This document shows, piece by piece, positions 25,932 through 35,452 of a stretch of DNA of 49,344 bases. The translations under genes were made by a program, and so were the position numbers. Location: assembly GCF_017355165.1 (NCBI RefSeq), contig NZ_JADILK010000034.1, forward strand, positions 1 to 49,344. Direction: 5' to 3'. Source of the stretch: Bacillus sp. SD075. GTDB lineage: Bacteria > Bacillota > Bacilli > Bacillales > DSM-1321. Every line of letters starts with the position of its first letter. Position 1 is the stretch's first letter. The notes beneath the pieces are model-generated. The model searched no databases. It was not told the DNA's origin and saw nothing but the letters and a program-made list of their open reading frames with translations.

Positions 25932-26849
25932 CTAGGCAGATATACGTTTATTTTTCCTTTGGAAAATCCATATTTCAATTGCACCCGAGCCAAGCAATAC
26001 TCCTGAAACAATGAAGATAAGTCCGATGAAATGTGCAGGCACAATGGCTTCATTAAGGAAAAATGCTGCTCCTAACAAAGAGAATAAGGTGTTTAAGTTA
26101 AGAAATATGGATGATTCAGCTGCACCTACCTTACCAATGGCATAATTATAGCTCATGTGCCCGAGGGCAGTGGCAAAAATAGCAGAGAACAAGAAAGCTC
26201 CCCAGATGGATGGCGGGGCCGTTGCCAGTGAAGATAAGCCTTCTGGTTCCTTCCATAAGCTGATGGCAAAAAGAATAAAAGACCCGATAAGCATCATGTA
26301 GCCGGTTAGTAATCGTGGATCCATTGTTTTCGAGGCTTTATTAATGAGTATGAAACTCAATGCCTGTGAAAGAATGGAAAGTAAAATATCCACATCTCCC
26401 AGATTAATAGAGTGAAGTCCTCCGCTTCCTGCCATAACGGTAAAACTCACACCTAGGGCACCGCATATAAAGCCAACTAGCCTGATTAAAGTGGGCTTTT
26501 TACGAAAAAATATCATGGTCAAGATGACAGTCAATATCGGCCCCATGCCCAAAATAAGTCCAGCATTCGAGGCGGAAGTCTTCGTCAATCCCTCCGCTAA
26601 AAAATAATGATGAAAAACGACACTCAAAAGTGCTCCTCCAAAAATGTAAAAAAGTTCACTTTTTTTAGGAAGCCGTATTAATCCAAAGAAGAAAAGGATA
26701 ATAATGACTATAAGGGATGCAGCAAAAATTCTCAAAGAAGTTATTGTTACGGGCTGCGTATTCGCAACTAAAATTTTAATAACTGAGACATTTAACCCCC
26801 ATGTGATCATTATTCCGGTAAGTAAGATGTATATTCTCAAAAAACTCAT
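25932..26849 (-). CDS. EamA-family drug/metabolite exporter
   Basis: 305-residue membrane protein with ten predicted hydrophobic helices arranged as two EamA repeats (about 1-140 and 150-295). Typical features are the ITWGLNVSVIKIL start, LFYIFGGALLSVVFHHYFLAEGLTKTSASNAG in the first repeat, and GHMSYNYAIGKVGAAESSIFLNLNTLFSLLGAAFFL in the second (written here only to mark the repeat positions, about 70-101 and 231-266). ATG 26849 is preferred because GAAAGG lies 9 nt before it; TTG 26858 is too close. It is convergent with the lar operon and divergent from the KDG kinase operon. Substrate unknown. Confidence 0.88.
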   Translation of the reverse strand: MSFLRIYILLTGIMITWGLNVSVIKILVANTQPVTITSLRIFAASLIVIIILFFFGLIRLPKKSELFYIFGGALLSVVFHHYFLAEGLTKTSASNAGLILGMGPILTVILTMIFFRKKPTLIRLVGFICGALGVSFTVMAGSGGLHSINLGDVDILLSILSQALSFILINKASKTMDPRLLTGYMMLIGSFILFAISLWKEPEGLSSLATAPPSIWGAFLFSAIFATALGHMSYNYAIGKVGAAESSIFLNLNTLFSLLGAAFFLNEAIVPAHFIGLIFIVSGVLLGSGAIEIWIFQRKNKRISA

Positions 26850-27143
26850 TCCAAACAACCTTTCAAACTTATTATTTAATAATTGATATATTATACAACT
26901 TTCTCCAAATTAATAGCAAAGAGTAAAATTTGATTGAATGCCCTAGGATGAAATATCCGTAACTATTAAACATTAAAAATGGGGAAAGAAATAATCCCTT
27001 CCACTTTACCTTTATATGGGTTTTGATCATAAATTTAGTTTGGATGTTATATGAAAAAATATCAAATAAAAATAAAATTACAAATTATCAAACTTTTCTA
27101 TTGTTTTTGGTAGGGTTTTCATTTACAATTTCCTTATGATTTA
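26850..27143. other. AT-rich divergent intergenic region
   Basis: Between the EamA gene and the KDG kinase operon. No coding signal was found. The promoters of both transcription units must lie here, but I could not assign clear hexamers. The part nearest the kinase gene holds the LacI-type operators listed separately. Confidence 0.5.
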
Positions 27144-27178
27144 CCAAACCGATTTAGTAATTAACTAAATCGATTTAG
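27144..27178. promoter_or_regulatory. Paired LacI-type operators upstream of the KDG kinase operon
   Basis: CCAAACCGATTTAG (27144-27157) and the perfect palindrome CTAAATCGATTTAG (27165-27178) share the right half-site and have centres exactly 21 bp apart, two helical turns. The central CG is typical of LacI-family operators. A third copy, CTAAACCGATTTAG, lies upstream of the MFS gene at 34095-34108. The LacI regulator encoded at 33024-34043 is the likely binder (inference). Confidence 0.75.
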
Positions 27179-27256
27179 CAATAAATCTTGATGAAAATGA
27201 TATGATCAAATGTTTTTGTTTTTATTTGTGACTGTTCGAAAGAAGGAGGTACTGTA

Positions 27257-28213
27257 TTGTCATCAAAATATGGTGTTTTAACGCTGGGCGACGCCATGAT
27301 TACGCTAAATCCGGAAGAGACAGGACCTTTAAGATTCGTTACCCGTTTTGAGCGAAAAGTAGGAGGCGCTGAACTGAATTTTGCGATTGGCTGTGCAAGG
27401 CTTGGCATGCGGGCAAAATGGATAAGCCGTTTAGGCAAGGATGAGTTCGGTAAAGTTATCTACAATTTCGCGCGTGGGGAAGGCGTGGACATGAGTGATG
27501 TTGCCTATGTAAATGGATATCCAACATCTCTTAACTTTAAAGAAATTCGGGAGGATGGCTCGGGAAAGACTTTTTATTACCGCTATCAATCTCCTATTTT
27601 AACTTTATTGCCAGGAGATATAACAGAGAAGATGTTTGAAGAGATTGATTTAGTCCACCTTACTGGAGTATTTTTGGCTATAGATCCTAAAAATATGGAA
27701 ATTGCCAAGCGGGTAATGGAGATTGCAAAACAGAAAAATATACCTATTTCCTTTGATCCGAATATCCGCTTAAAGCTATGGTCCATCGAGGAAGCAAGAT
27801 CAGTTTATTATAACATATTTACATATGTTGACATTTTGCTAACGGGTTTAGATGAAATAAAATTGATCACCGGAACTGACTCTAAAGAATCATTGGCGGA
27901 ATTCGCAAAGGTGAATGATATTGATCAGCTTGTCATAAAGGACGGGAAACATGGTTCAAAACTATATACCAAAAATGAATGGCATGAAAAACAAGCCTTC
28001 CCTGTTATACCTGTAGATACTGTCGGTGCAGGAGATGGTTATGATGCCGGTTATATTTACGGATATCTTCATGGCTTATCAATTGATGAAAGATTGACAT
28101 TCGCAAATGGTGTAGGAGCTCTTGTCACAACTGTTGCAGGGGATAATGAAGGATTACCATATTTGGATGAAGTTAAGCCGTTCATACAGAATGAAGCTGT
28201 TATAGAAAGATAG
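27257..28213 (+). CDS. kdgK: 2-dehydro-3-deoxygluconate kinase
   Basis: 318-residue PfkB-family sugar kinase that phosphorylates KDG to KDPG. Start TTG 27257 lies 6 nt after AAGGAGGT; no ATG is better placed. N-terminal signature GGAELNFAIGCARLG (about 36-50), RLGKDEFGK, substrate-side DPNIRLKLW, and the C-terminal ATP/anion-hole motif DTVGAGDGYDAGY with the catalytic Asp. GTG/ATG alternatives do not exist nearby upstream. First gene of an operon running through uxuB, behind paired LacI operators. It is probably the only active KDG kinase in the window, since the one at 21155-21589 is decayed. Confidence 0.9.
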   Translation: MSSKYGVLTLGDAMITLNPEETGPLRFVTRFERKVGGAELNFAIGCARLGMRAKWISRLGKDEFGKVIYNFARGEGVDMSDVAYVNGYPTSLNFKEIREDGSGKTFYYRYQSPILTLLPGDITEKMFEEIDLVHLTGVFLAIDPKNMEIAKRVMEIAKQKNIPISFDPNIRLKLWSIEEARSVYYNIFTYVDILLTGLDEIKLITGTDSKESLAEFAKVNDIDQLVIKDGKHGSKLYTKNEWHEKQAFPVIPVDTVGAGDGYDAGYIYGYLHGLSIDERLTFANGVGALVTTVAGDNEGLPYLDEVKPFIQNEAVIER

Positions 28214-28239
28214 ATGACTAAAAGAAATGAGGGAAGAAA

Positions 28240-29250
28240 ATGGCAACAGTAACGATACAAGCCGAGGAAGCAAAACGATTAGTCATACAACAACTGACTA
28301 AAGTGGGTTTAAATGAAGAAAATGCCGGAAAAATCGCGGAAGTATTGGTTCATGCCGATCTCAGAAATGTCAATTCCCATGGTGTTTTGCGAACAGAGCA
28401 TTATGTGAACCGTTTACAGGCAGGAGGCATAAATCCAGATGCACAGATTTCCTTTCAAAAGACAGGGCCCGTTACCGGTGTAGTTGATGGAGATGATGGT
28501 TTTGGGCATGTGATAGGCGACGTGGCCATGGACCATGCAATCGAAATGGCTAGAGATAATGGCGTGGGCATGGTGACTGTTTTTAATAGCAGCCATTGCG
28601 GAGCACTGAGCTATTTCGTTCAAAAAGCTGCTGATGCAAAGTTGATTGGCATCGCTATGTCACATACCGATAAAATTGTGGTCCCGTTCGGAGGAAAAAC
28701 ATCATTTCTTGGAACCAACCCAATCGCTTACGGAGTTCCTGCCAAAACGAAGAAACCCTTTATTCTTGATATGGCCACATCCAATGTTGCGCTGGGGAAA
28801 ATCCTCCAGGCACGTGAAGAGGGAAAGGAAATCCCTGAAGGTTGGGGAGTGGATGAAAATGGAGCTGCGGTCACCGACCCGAATAAAGTTGTTTCCCTTT
28901 CCACTTTCGGAGGCCCGAAAGGCTATGGTCTTTCCGTAATTGTAGACGTGTTTTCTGGATTATTGGCCGGTGCGGCATTTGGTCCGCACATTGGGAAAAT
29001 GTATGACGATCTTGATAAGAAACGGAAGCTGGGACATTATTTTTGTGTAATTAATCCTTCGTTCTTTACGGATACTGATATATTTTTAGAGCAAATGGAT
29101 CAAATGATCGAAGAGCTGCGACAGGTTGAACCTGCTCCAGGATTCGATCGGGTATATCTACCGGGTGAAATTGAACAAATCAATGAAGAAAAAAACCTGA
29201 AACAAGGTATTACAATAGCATCAAGTGTTTATGAATTTCTTACAAAGTAG
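28240..29250 (+). CDS. Ldh2/MDH2-family NAD(P)-dependent dehydrogenase (YjmC-like)
   Basis: 336-residue member of the malate/L-sulfolactate/L-lactate dehydrogenase family (fold unrelated to classic LDH). Signatures are [17 protein letters not shown] near the N-terminus with the catalytic His, [27 protein letters not shown] and [16 protein letters not shown]. subtilis has a similar gene, yjmC, in its hexuronate operon beside uxuA-type genes, as here. The family also includes 2,3-diketo-L-gulonate and ureidoglycolate dehydrogenases, so the substrate, probably an aldonate or its keto form, stays open. Ribosome site GAGGGAAG before ATG, 27 bp after kdgK. Confidence 0.85.
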   Translation: MATVTIQAEEAKRLVIQQLTKVGLNEENAGKIAEVLVHADLRNVNSHGVLRTEHYVNRLQAGGINPDAQISFQKTGPVTGVVDGDDGFGHVIGDVAMDHAIEMARDNGVGMVTVFNSSHCGALSYFVQKAADAKLIGIAMSHTDKIVVPFGGKTSFLGTNPIAYGVPAKTKKPFILDMATSNVALGKILQAREEGKEIPEGWGVDENGAAVTDPNKVVSLSTFGGPKGYGLSVIVDVFSGLLAGAAFGPHIGKMYDDLDKKRKLGHYFCVINPSFFTDTDIFLEQMDQMIEELRQVEPAPGFDRVYLPGEIEQINEEKNLKQGITIASSVYEFLTK

Positions 29251-29258
29251 GTGGGGAA

Positions 29259-30278
29259 ATGAAAGCGGTTCAAGTACGGAAAGCTCATGAACTTATCATT
29301 CAAGAAGTGGAAAAACCACGGATTTCGAACTCGACGGATGTCCTAGTAAAAGTGAAAAGAGTTGGAATTTGCGGATCGGATATGCATATTTACCATGGTA
29401 CGAATCCTCTTGCAACGCTGCCGCGGGTCGTTGGGCATGAAGTAGCGGGAGAAGTTGTGGAGATAGGTCAAGGTGTCGCGGGCATCAAAGTGGGGGACCA
29501 CGTTGTTGTTGAGCCCATCAGTTATTGCGGAGAGTGTTACGCTTGCCGTAAAGGTCGCCAAAATGTTTGTGGAAAACTTTCCGTTTTTGGCGTGCATGAA
29601 GATGGTGGGATGAGGGAATGGTTCGTCCTTCCCGAGAAACAATTGCATGTTGTGGATCCCGCTTTAGCCTGGGAAGAAATAGTATTGGCTGAGCCATACA
29701 CAATTGGTGCACAGGCTGTTTGGAGAGGCGAGGTGGAGGATGGGGAAACCGTTCTTATCCAGGGAGCTGGGCCTATTGGAATTTGCATATTAAAGATGGC
29801 AAAGCTTCAAGGGGCATCAGTTATGATCACGGATTTAAGTGATGAGCGTTTGGAATTCGCTAAAGAAAACGGCGCTGATATCATCGTCCATGCGGGAAAA
29901 GAAGATGTTCAAAAACGGGTAGAAGAATGGACGAATGGCGAAGGGGCCAACGTCGTCATTGATGCAGTATGCCTGCCGATGACATTTGAATTGTCCTTCG
30001 ATGTCGTGTCACCGGCGGGGCGGATTGTTGTACTAGGTTTTGATGAACGTCCTTCAGCGGTTTCCCAGCTACCAATTACTAAAAAAGAAGTTTCTGTGAA
30101 AGGATCTAGATTGCAAACCGACCAGTTTCCAAAAGTGGTTAAACTTTTGAATGAAGGCAAACTCAGACATGAAGGTTTAGTTACCCATACATTTTCGCTC
30201 GATGATATCCAGGAAGCATTTAAGTTTGTTGAAAATCATCCCGAACAAGTTCGAAAAGCAATCATTGTTTTTAATTAA
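29259..30278 (+). CDS. Zinc-dependent sugar-acid dehydrogenase (YjmD/RspB-like)
   Basis: 339-residue medium-chain dehydrogenase. Catalytic-zinc residues appear in GICGSDMH (Cys) and VGHEVAGEV (His, Glu); the structural zinc cluster is [15 protein letters not shown]. The NAD-binding loop is [11 protein letters not shown]. subtilis yjmD occupies the same operon position. It probably oxidises a hexonate at C5, for example L-gulonate or L-galactonate, giving fructuronate or tagaturonate; this is inference. It starts 9 bp after the previous stop, behind GTGGGGAA. A related but distinct enzyme is encoded at 38152-39165. Confidence 0.85.
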   Translation: MKAVQVRKAHELIIQEVEKPRISNSTDVLVKVKRVGICGSDMHIYHGTNPLATLPRVVGHEVAGEVVEIGQGVAGIKVGDHVVVEPISYCGECYACRKGRQNVCGKLSVFGVHEDGGMREWFVLPEKQLHVVDPALAWEEIVLAEPYTIGAQAVWRGEVEDGETVLIQGAGPIGICILKMAKLQGASVMITDLSDERLEFAKENGADIIVHAGKEDVQKRVEEWTNGEGANVVIDAVCLPMTFELSFDVVSPAGRIVVLGFDERPSAVSQLPITKKEVSVKGSRLQTDQFPKVVKLLNEGKLRHEGLVTHTFSLDDIQEAFKFVENHPEQVRKAIIVFN

Positions 30279-30291
30279 GGGGGTAGGAATC

Positions 30292-30912
30292 ATGGATAAG
30301 CATTCGATCATACATCAAATAACGGAAACGAAAGTTGTTGCTGTTATCCGGGGACAGGATGCAAAGGAGGCAGCACAGCTGTCTAAAGCAGCTGTGGAAG
30401 GTGGTGTTCGGGCAATCGAGTTGACATATACAACACCGGGAATTGAAGAAGCTTTCAAAGAACTGCAAAATTCGGACGCACTTTTAGGAGCAGGATCCGT
30501 ACTTGATTCTGAAACGGCACGACATGCGATTTTAGCTGGCGCCAATTTTATTGTCAGTCCCTATTTTGTCAATGGCGTAGCTGAACTTTGTAATCGATAC
30601 GGCATTCCCTATATGCCTGGATGCATGACAATTAGAGAAATGGCTACATCATTGGAAGCAGGCTGTGATGTTTTGAAGTTATTTCCGGCAAACCATTTCG
30701 AACCTTCTTTCATCAAGTCGGTTAATGGTCCACTGCCCAATGTAAGGATCATGCCAACCGGCGGAATTAATTTGGATAACATGAAGAATTGGCTTAATGC
30801 AGGCGCGGTAGCAATCGGGATTGGCAGTGATTTGAACAAAGCCTATCAGAATGGCGGCTATGAGGCCGCAGTGGAGTTAAGCAGAAAATACATGCAGAAA
30901 ATTGCGGAATGA
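30292..30912 (+). CDS. eda: KDPG aldolase
   Basis: 206-residue class I aldolase that splits 2-keto-3-deoxy-6-phosphogluconate into pyruvate and glyceraldehyde-3-phosphate. ATG 30292 follows AAGGGGGTAGG; the open frame upstream belongs to the end of the preceding gene. Signatures are VVAVIRG, GVRAIELTYTTPG with the proton-transfer Glu, GAGSVLD, IVSPYF, and DVLKLFPAN with the Schiff-base Lys, then IMPTGGIN. Complete and of normal length. It lies between the zinc dehydrogenase and uxuA in the operon. Confidence 0.93.
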   Translation: MDKHSIIHQITETKVVAVIRGQDAKEAAQLSKAAVEGGVRAIELTYTTPGIEEAFKELQNSDALLGAGSVLDSETARHAILAGANFIVSPYFVNGVAELCNRYGIPYMPGCMTIREMATSLEAGCDVLKLFPANHFEPSFIKSVNGPLPNVRIMPTGGINLDNMKNWLNAGAVAIGIGSDLNKAYQNGGYEAAVELSRKYMQKIAE

Positions 30913-30924
30913 TGGAGGTGCATG

Positions 30925-32001
30925 ATGAACATTACATTCAGATGGTACGGGAAAGACAATGATACTGTTTCATTGGAGCACATTAAACAGATTCCTGGAG
31001 TGAAAGGGATTGTCTGGGCACTACACCAAAAACCTGTTGGTGAGGTATGGGAAAAGGAAGAAATTAAAGAAGAAATCGAGTATATCCAATCATTTGGTTT
31101 TCACACGGATGTCGTAGAGAGTGTAAATGTCCATGAATCGATTAAATTGGGTAACGAAGATCGCATGATATATATAGAGAAATACAAAGAGACGATCCGG
31201 AATCTTTCGGAAGCAGGAGTGAAAGTCATTTGTTATAACTTCATGCCGATCTTTGATTGGACTCGGACGGAAATGTTCCATCCTTTGGAAGATGGCTCAA
31301 CTGCCCTGTTTTATGAAAAGGCGAAAGTGGATACGTTAGATCCACAAGATTTAATTCGTACGGTAACTGAAGCTTCAGATTTAACTTTACCAGGTTGGGA
31401 ACCAGAAAAAATGGACCAAATCTCTGAATTATTCGAAGCTTACAAATCTGTGGACGAAGAGCAGCTATGGGCGAATCTAGAAATCTTCCTAAAAGAAATA
31501 TTACCTGTTGCAGAGGCTTGTGGTATAAAAATGGCAATACACCCGGATGATCCGCCATGGTCCATTTTTGGCTTGCCAAGAATCATAACCGGAGAGTCGA
31601 GCTATGAAAAACTGATCTCGATTTCGGATTCACCATCGAATGCATTCACGATGTGTACAGGATCGATGGGGGCAAACCCTGAAAACGACATGGTCCAGGT
31701 GGCTAAAAAGTATGCAAACCGTTCGCCTTTCTCCCATATCCGGAATGTGAAGATTTATGAAAATGGTGACTTTGTGGAAACATCCCATCATACCCAGGAT
31801 GGATCCATCAATATACAGGGCGTCGTGGAAGAATTAAATAAGCAAAATTATACTGGTTATGTCAGACCGGATCATGGCCGCCATATATGGGGTGAAGTTT
31901 GCCGCCCAGGTTACGGTTTATATGACAGAGCACTGGGAATCATGTATTTGCTCGGATTATGGGATGCATATGAAGCAGGTAAATCAGGTGGGGAATCATG
32001 A
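30925..32001 (+). CDS. uxuA: Mannonate dehydratase
   Basis: 358-residue TIM-barrel enzyme that dehydrates D-mannonate to KDG. The N-terminus NITFRWYGKDNDTVSLEHI and the motifs VWALH, CYNFMPIFDWTRT, MAIHPDDPPW (metal-binding His), CTGSMGANPEND, HIRNVK and YVRPDHGRHIWGE are all typical UxuA. Two adjacent ATG codons (30922 and 30925) follow GGAGGTG; the second has better spacing. The stop overlaps the uxuB start by 4 nt. Confidence 0.95.
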   Translation: MNITFRWYGKDNDTVSLEHIKQIPGVKGIVWALHQKPVGEVWEKEEIKEEIEYIQSFGFHTDVVESVNVHESIKLGNEDRMIYIEKYKETIRNLSEAGVKVICYNFMPIFDWTRTEMFHPLEDGSTALFYEKAKVDTLDPQDLIRTVTEASDLTLPGWEPEKMDQISELFEAYKSVDEEQLWANLEIFLKEILPVAEACGIKMAIHPDDPPWSIFGLPRIITGESSYEKLISISDSPSNAFTMCTGSMGANPENDMVQVAKKYANRSPFSHIRNVKIYENGDFVETSHHTQDGSINIQGVVEELNKQNYTGYVRPDHGRHIWGEVCRPGYGLYDRALGIMYLLGLWDAYEAGKSGGES

Positions 32002-32834
32002 TTCCCATCCATGAAAACTTATCGAACAGGGTGGCAGTGATCACAGGAGGCAGCGGTGTTTTATGTTCCAAAATGGCTGTGGAATTGGCCCGTCATGGTG
32101 TCAAGATAGCTATATTGAACAGAACGGCCGAAAAGGGGCAGGAAGTGGTCGAACTCATTGAACAAACAGGGGGCACTGCGATATCCATTGCGGCAGATGT
32201 TTTGGATAGAACCTCCTTGGAGAATGCAAGGGAAAAAATAATAAAAACATTCGGAAGAGTGGATTTATTAATAAATGGAGCAGGAGGCAATCATCCTGAT
32301 GCCATTACAGCTCCAGAGAAATATGGGGAAGAAGCAGAAGGGAAATCCTTTTTTGATTTAGATGAAAATGCTTTCTCCCATGTTTTTTCCAGCAATTTCA
32401 CCGGTACATTTTTGGCCAGTCAGGTTTTTGGGAAAGAGTTATTGCAAGTGGAAGCACCAGTTATCTTAAATATATCTTCAATGAGTGCTTACGCGCCAAT
32501 GACTAAAGTACCAGCATATAGTGCTGCCAAAGCTTCGATAAATAATTTTACCATGTGGATGGCTGTTCATTTTGCCGAAGAAGGTTTACGGGTGAATGCC
32601 ATTGCTCCAGGATTCTTTTTAACGAAGCAAAATCGGGATCTTCTGCTTAATGAAGACGGCAGCCTGACGGCAAGGTCAAATAAAATCATAACTTCAACAC
32701 CCATGAAGCGCTTTGGGCAGCCTGAAGATTTACTTGGCACCTTGCTTTGGCTCGTTGATGAATCCTATTCGGGCTTTGTTACAGGAATTACGGTACCAGT
32801 CGATGGGGGCTTCATGGCATACTCAGGCGTCTGA
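31998..32834 (+). CDS. uxuB: D-mannonate oxidoreductase of the SDR family
   Basis: 278-residue short-chain dehydrogenase. NAD(P) loop TGGSGVLCSKMA, the NGAGG segment, catalytic Ser in ISSMSA and the YSAAK motif (Tyr and Lys), and the PVDGG C-terminus. Its place behind uxuA and its likeness to B. subtilis UxuB (YjmF) point to fructuronate reduction to mannonate; the E. coli UxuB is an unrelated long-chain enzyme. The start overlaps uxuA (ATGA), so the two successive pathway steps are translationally coupled. The 189 bp to the next gene hold the regulator promoter. Confidence 0.88.
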   Translation: MIPIHENLSNRVAVITGGSGVLCSKMAVELARHGVKIAILNRTAEKGQEVVELIEQTGGTAISIAADVLDRTSLENAREKIIKTFGRVDLLINGAGGNHPDAITAPEKYGEEAEGKSFFDLDENAFSHVFSSNFTGTFLASQVFGKELLQVEAPVILNISSMSAYAPMTKVPAYSAAKASINNFTMWMAVHFAEEGLRVNAIAPGFFLTKQNRDLLLNEDGSLTARSNKIITSTPMKRFGQPEDLLGTLLWLVDESYSGFVTGITVPVDGGFMAYSGV

Positions 32835-32939
32835 ATCCAGATCCAATAAAAAGGCAATTAAGTGACGATTGTACATTAGTTGATTGAATTTGTTACAAGG
32901 TATGGGAAATTGACTTTTTTACTGCATCAGAAGGTGATT

Positions 32940-32961
32940 GTAAAGCTTTACTTATTATAAT
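32940..32961 (+). promoter_or_regulatory. Possible promoter and palindrome upstream of the lacI gene
   Basis: A perfect -10 hexamer TATAAT (32956-32961) has no good -35 at 17 bp. Just before it lies the palindrome GTAAAGCTTTAC (32940-32951), which could be a regulator site overlapping the promoter. The assignment is tentative. Confidence 0.4.
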
Positions 32962-33023
32962 AGAATATTCCTTATATACTAAGCCATTATGTTTTATGGA
33001 ATTAGGCAGAGAAAAGAAATCAC

Positions 33024-34043
33024 ATGACAGGAATGAATGAAATGAAAACCATTACAATTACGGATGTCGCCAATCATGCGAAAGTATCAAAAAGCACAGT
33101 TTCCCAATACCTGAACAAGCGATATGAGTATATGAGTGAAAAAACCAGGAAAAAAATTGAAGAAACTATTGAAGAATTAAACTATCAGCCTAATATAATA
33201 GCGCGCAGTTTAAAACAAAAATCCACTTTTACCGTTGGGGTGGTGGTAGCCAACATCCTTCACACGTTTTCAACGCAAGTTATTAGAGCGATAGAAAACT
33301 ACTTTTATGAACAAGGGTTTCATATTATCGTATGCAATGCAGATGACAACCCTGAAAAGGAAAAGAATTATATTGAAATGCTGAGAGCTAAACAAGTGGA
33401 TGGGATCATCATTTTCCCCACAGGTGACAATCTTGATTTATATCAACGTATGAAGAGTGATCAGTTCCCGATTGTTTTCATGGATAGGACGATCGAAGAA
33501 TTGGATATCGCAACAGTCATGCTCGATAATCACCTTGCTTCCAAGTTAGCGATCGACCGATTTATTGAAAAGGGTTTTGAAAACATTGCAATCATGACCA
33601 CTTCAATAATACGCGATATCAGTCCTCGAATCGAGCGTATCCAAGGGTACAAGGATTCACTGGCGTCACATGGGATACCATACAATTCTGAATATATTAA
33701 AACAGTGAATGTAGATGAAATTCCTGTTGCACTTTCAGAATTTTTCGAATTGGAAAAGCCGCCCGAAGCCATATTGGCAGGAAATGATATCGTACTTAAT
33801 GAGGTATTGCGTTATATGAAACAGCACGAAATCAACATACCTGATGACATAGCGGTCATAGGAGTCGATGATGTACCGTATGCCAGTTTCTATACACCGA
33901 CCATCACAACGGTTAATCAGCCAGCCATTGAAATGGCCAACCTGGCAGCAGAGTTACTGCTTAGTCAGATCAATAAAACAGGAAATGAGGATACAAGCGT
34001 GCATCGCTTGAAACCGACTTTGCTTTCAAGGAATTCTTGCTAG
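33024..34043 (+). CDS. LacI-family transcriptional regulator
   Basis: 339 residues. An N-terminal LacI helix-turn-helix (about 10-55: TDVANHAKVSKSTVSQYL, then YQPNIIARSLK hinge helix) is followed by the periplasmic-binding-protein-like effector domain (GVVVANILHTFSTQVIRA, IIFPTGD, AILAGNDIVL, IGVDDVPYASFYTP). The translation start is uncertain: ATG codons at 33024, 33033 and 33042 are possible and none has a strong ribosome site; the third gives the usual MKTITITDVA start. It lies between the uxu operon and the MFS gene, and both are preceded by matching CTAAAYCGATTTAG-type operators. A hexuronate-derived inducer such as KDG is plausible. Confidence 0.92.
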   Translation: MTGMNEMKTITITDVANHAKVSKSTVSQYLNKRYEYMSEKTRKKIEETIEELNYQPNIIARSLKQKSTFTVGVVVANILHTFSTQVIRAIENYFYEQGFHIIVCNADDNPEKEKNYIEMLRAKQVDGIIIFPTGDNLDLYQRMKSDQFPIVFMDRTIEELDIATVMLDNHLASKLAIDRFIEKGFENIAIMTTSIIRDISPRIERIQGYKDSLASHGIPYNSEYIKTVNVDEIPVALSEFFELEKPPEAILAGNDIVLNEVLRYMKQHEINIPDDIAVIGVDDVPYASFYTPTITTVNQPAIEMANLAAELLLSQINKTGNEDTSVHRLKPTLLSRNSC

Positions 34044-34054
34044 AACCAGATGTA

Positions 34055-34096
34055 AGAATTTCCGTGAAAAAGAAAGCGCTTTTTTACGGAAATTCT
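34055..34096 (+). terminator. Inverted repeat after lacI, possible terminator
   Basis: AGAATTTCCGT and its exact complement ACGGAAATTCT enclose a 20-nt centre that itself holds AAAAA and TTTTTT. The last bases overlap the LacI operator. It could end the lacI transcript, although no T tract follows the stem, or be a recognition site. Confidence 0.45.
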
Positions 34097-34108
34097 AAAC
34101 CGATTTAG
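34095..34108. promoter_or_regulatory. LacI-type operator upstream of the MFS gene
   Basis: CTAAACCGATTTAG differs by one base from the perfect palindrome at 27165-27178 and shares its right half with both sites there. It lies about 100 bp before the MFS start codon, so transport and catabolism are probably induced together. Confidence 0.72.
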
Positions 34109-34144
34109 TTATAGGTCATATAGGCTTTACTCTTGGTTATTAAA

Positions 34145-34158
34145 TGGAAACGTTTCCA
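34145..34158. promoter_or_regulatory. Probable cre site before the MFS gene
   Basis: TGGAAACGTTTCCA is a perfect 14-bp palindrome with the cre core AACGTT and terminal TG/CA. The second and second-last positions deviate from the strict W rule, so it may be CcpA-bound or belong to another LacI-type regulator. Confidence 0.6.
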
Positions 34159-34196
34159 TGAATGCAGCTTCATGGAAGCGTATAGGGGGGTACTTT

Positions 34197-35438
34197 ATGT
34201 TTTCAAATGGTAGAGGAATGGTCATCGTTTTCTTGTTCTTGGCTGGGGTAATAAATTATCTGGACCGATCTGCACTGTCTATTGCAGCTCCGTTCATCCA
34301 AGATGATTTATCTTTAACAGCAACACAAATGGGAATTATTTTTAGTAGCTTTTCAGTTGGTTATGCCATATTTAACTTCCTTGGGGGAATGGCGTCCGAT
34401 AGATGGGGTGCAAAGCTTACGCTTTTCGTGGCGATGATCGTTTGGTCTTTATTTAGTGGTGCACTTGTACTGGCTGTCGGTTTTGCGAGTATGATAGTCA
34501 TCCGCATACTGTTTGGGATGGGCGAAGGCCCTCTTTCTGCAACCATCAATAAAATGGTGAATAACTGGTTCCCAGCGAATCAGCGGGCATCTGTCGTTGG
34601 TTTGACGAATAGCGGAACGCCGCTTGGTGGCGCAATTGCAGGTCCAATAGTTGGGTTTATTGCCATCTCATATGGCTGGAGAGTTTCTTTCATTGCCATT
34701 ATGGTGATTGGTCTTATATGGGCAATTTGCTGGTGGAAGTTCGTTAAAGAAAAACCACAAGAGTCAAAAGAACAGAAACATTCGGGGAAATCTTATGTGG
34801 CGGCAACAACGGAAGAAAAGGTGAAATTCACCTTTTATTTAAAACAAAAAACGGTTTTATTTACAGCTCTAGCCTTTTTTTCTTATAACTATATTCTCTT
34901 CTTTTTCTTAACTTGGTTCCCAAGCTATTTGGTGGATGCACGCGGCCTAAGTGTAGAAAATATGAGTATCATTACAGTGATTCCTTGGATTTTTGGATTC
35001 ATCGGACTTGCTTTGGGTGGATTCGTGTCGGATTTCTTCTTTAAAAAATTCGCTCAAAAAGGTGTTTTATTCTCACGTAAGCTCGTGCTTGTAACATGTT
35101 TGTTCTTATCGGCGGTATGTATCGGTTTTGCCGGACTTGTATCCACAACGGTCAGTGCGGTAACACTTGTCGCACTTTCCGTCTTCTTCCTATATTTGAC
35201 TGGTGCCATTTACTGGGCTATCGTCAACGATGTTGTCGACCCTGGTAATGTTGGATCTGTTGGAGGTTTTATGCATTTCTTGGCAAATACAGCAGGAATC
35301 ATAGGACCGACGTTAACAGGATACATTGTCGATACCTCAGGCACATACACAGTTGCATTCTTGCTTGCAGGTGGCTTGGCCATCGTTGCATCGCTTGCAG
35401 TCATCCGTTTTGTACGACCGATAGTAAGGCCTGCGTAA
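34197..35438 (+). CDS. MFS sugar-acid transporter (anion:cation symporter family)
   Basis: 413-residue major facilitator with twelve hydrophobic helices. ATG 34197 is chosen because GGGGGG lies 6 nt before it; the ATG at 34158 lies inside the cre-like palindrome and has no ribosome site. Signatures are NYLDRSALSIAAPFIQ in helix 1, ASDRWGAK in the first loop, and FGMGEGPL in helix 4, as in the hexuronate and glucarate transporters (ExuT, GudP). Neighbouring genes suggest hexuronates or hexonates such as L-galactonate as substrate. A terminator follows the stop. Confidence 0.9.
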   Translation: MFSNGRGMVIVFLFLAGVINYLDRSALSIAAPFIQDDLSLTATQMGIIFSSFSVGYAIFNFLGGMASDRWGAKLTLFVAMIVWSLFSGALVLAVGFASMIVIRILFGMGEGPLSATINKMVNNWFPANQRASVVGLTNSGTPLGGAIAGPIVGFIAISYGWRVSFIAIMVIGLIWAICWWKFVKEKPQESKEQKHSGKSYVAATTEEKVKFTFYLKQKTVLFTALAFFSYNYILFFFLTWFPSYLVDARGLSVENMSIITVIPWIFGFIGLALGGFVSDFFFKKFAQKGVLFSRKLVLVTCLFLSAVCIGFAGLVSTTVSAVTLVALSVFFLYLTGAIYWAIVNDVVDPGNVGSVGGFMHFLANTAGIIGPTLTGYIVDTSGTYTVAFLLAGGLAIVASLAVIRFVRPIVRPA

Positions 35439-35452
35439 TAGATTGTTAGAAT

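Noticed and set aside
34068..34085. Second cre site (GAAAGCGCTTTT) after lacI
   Set aside because: The outer TG and CA bases of the cre consensus are missing; it forms the centre of the inverted repeat instead.
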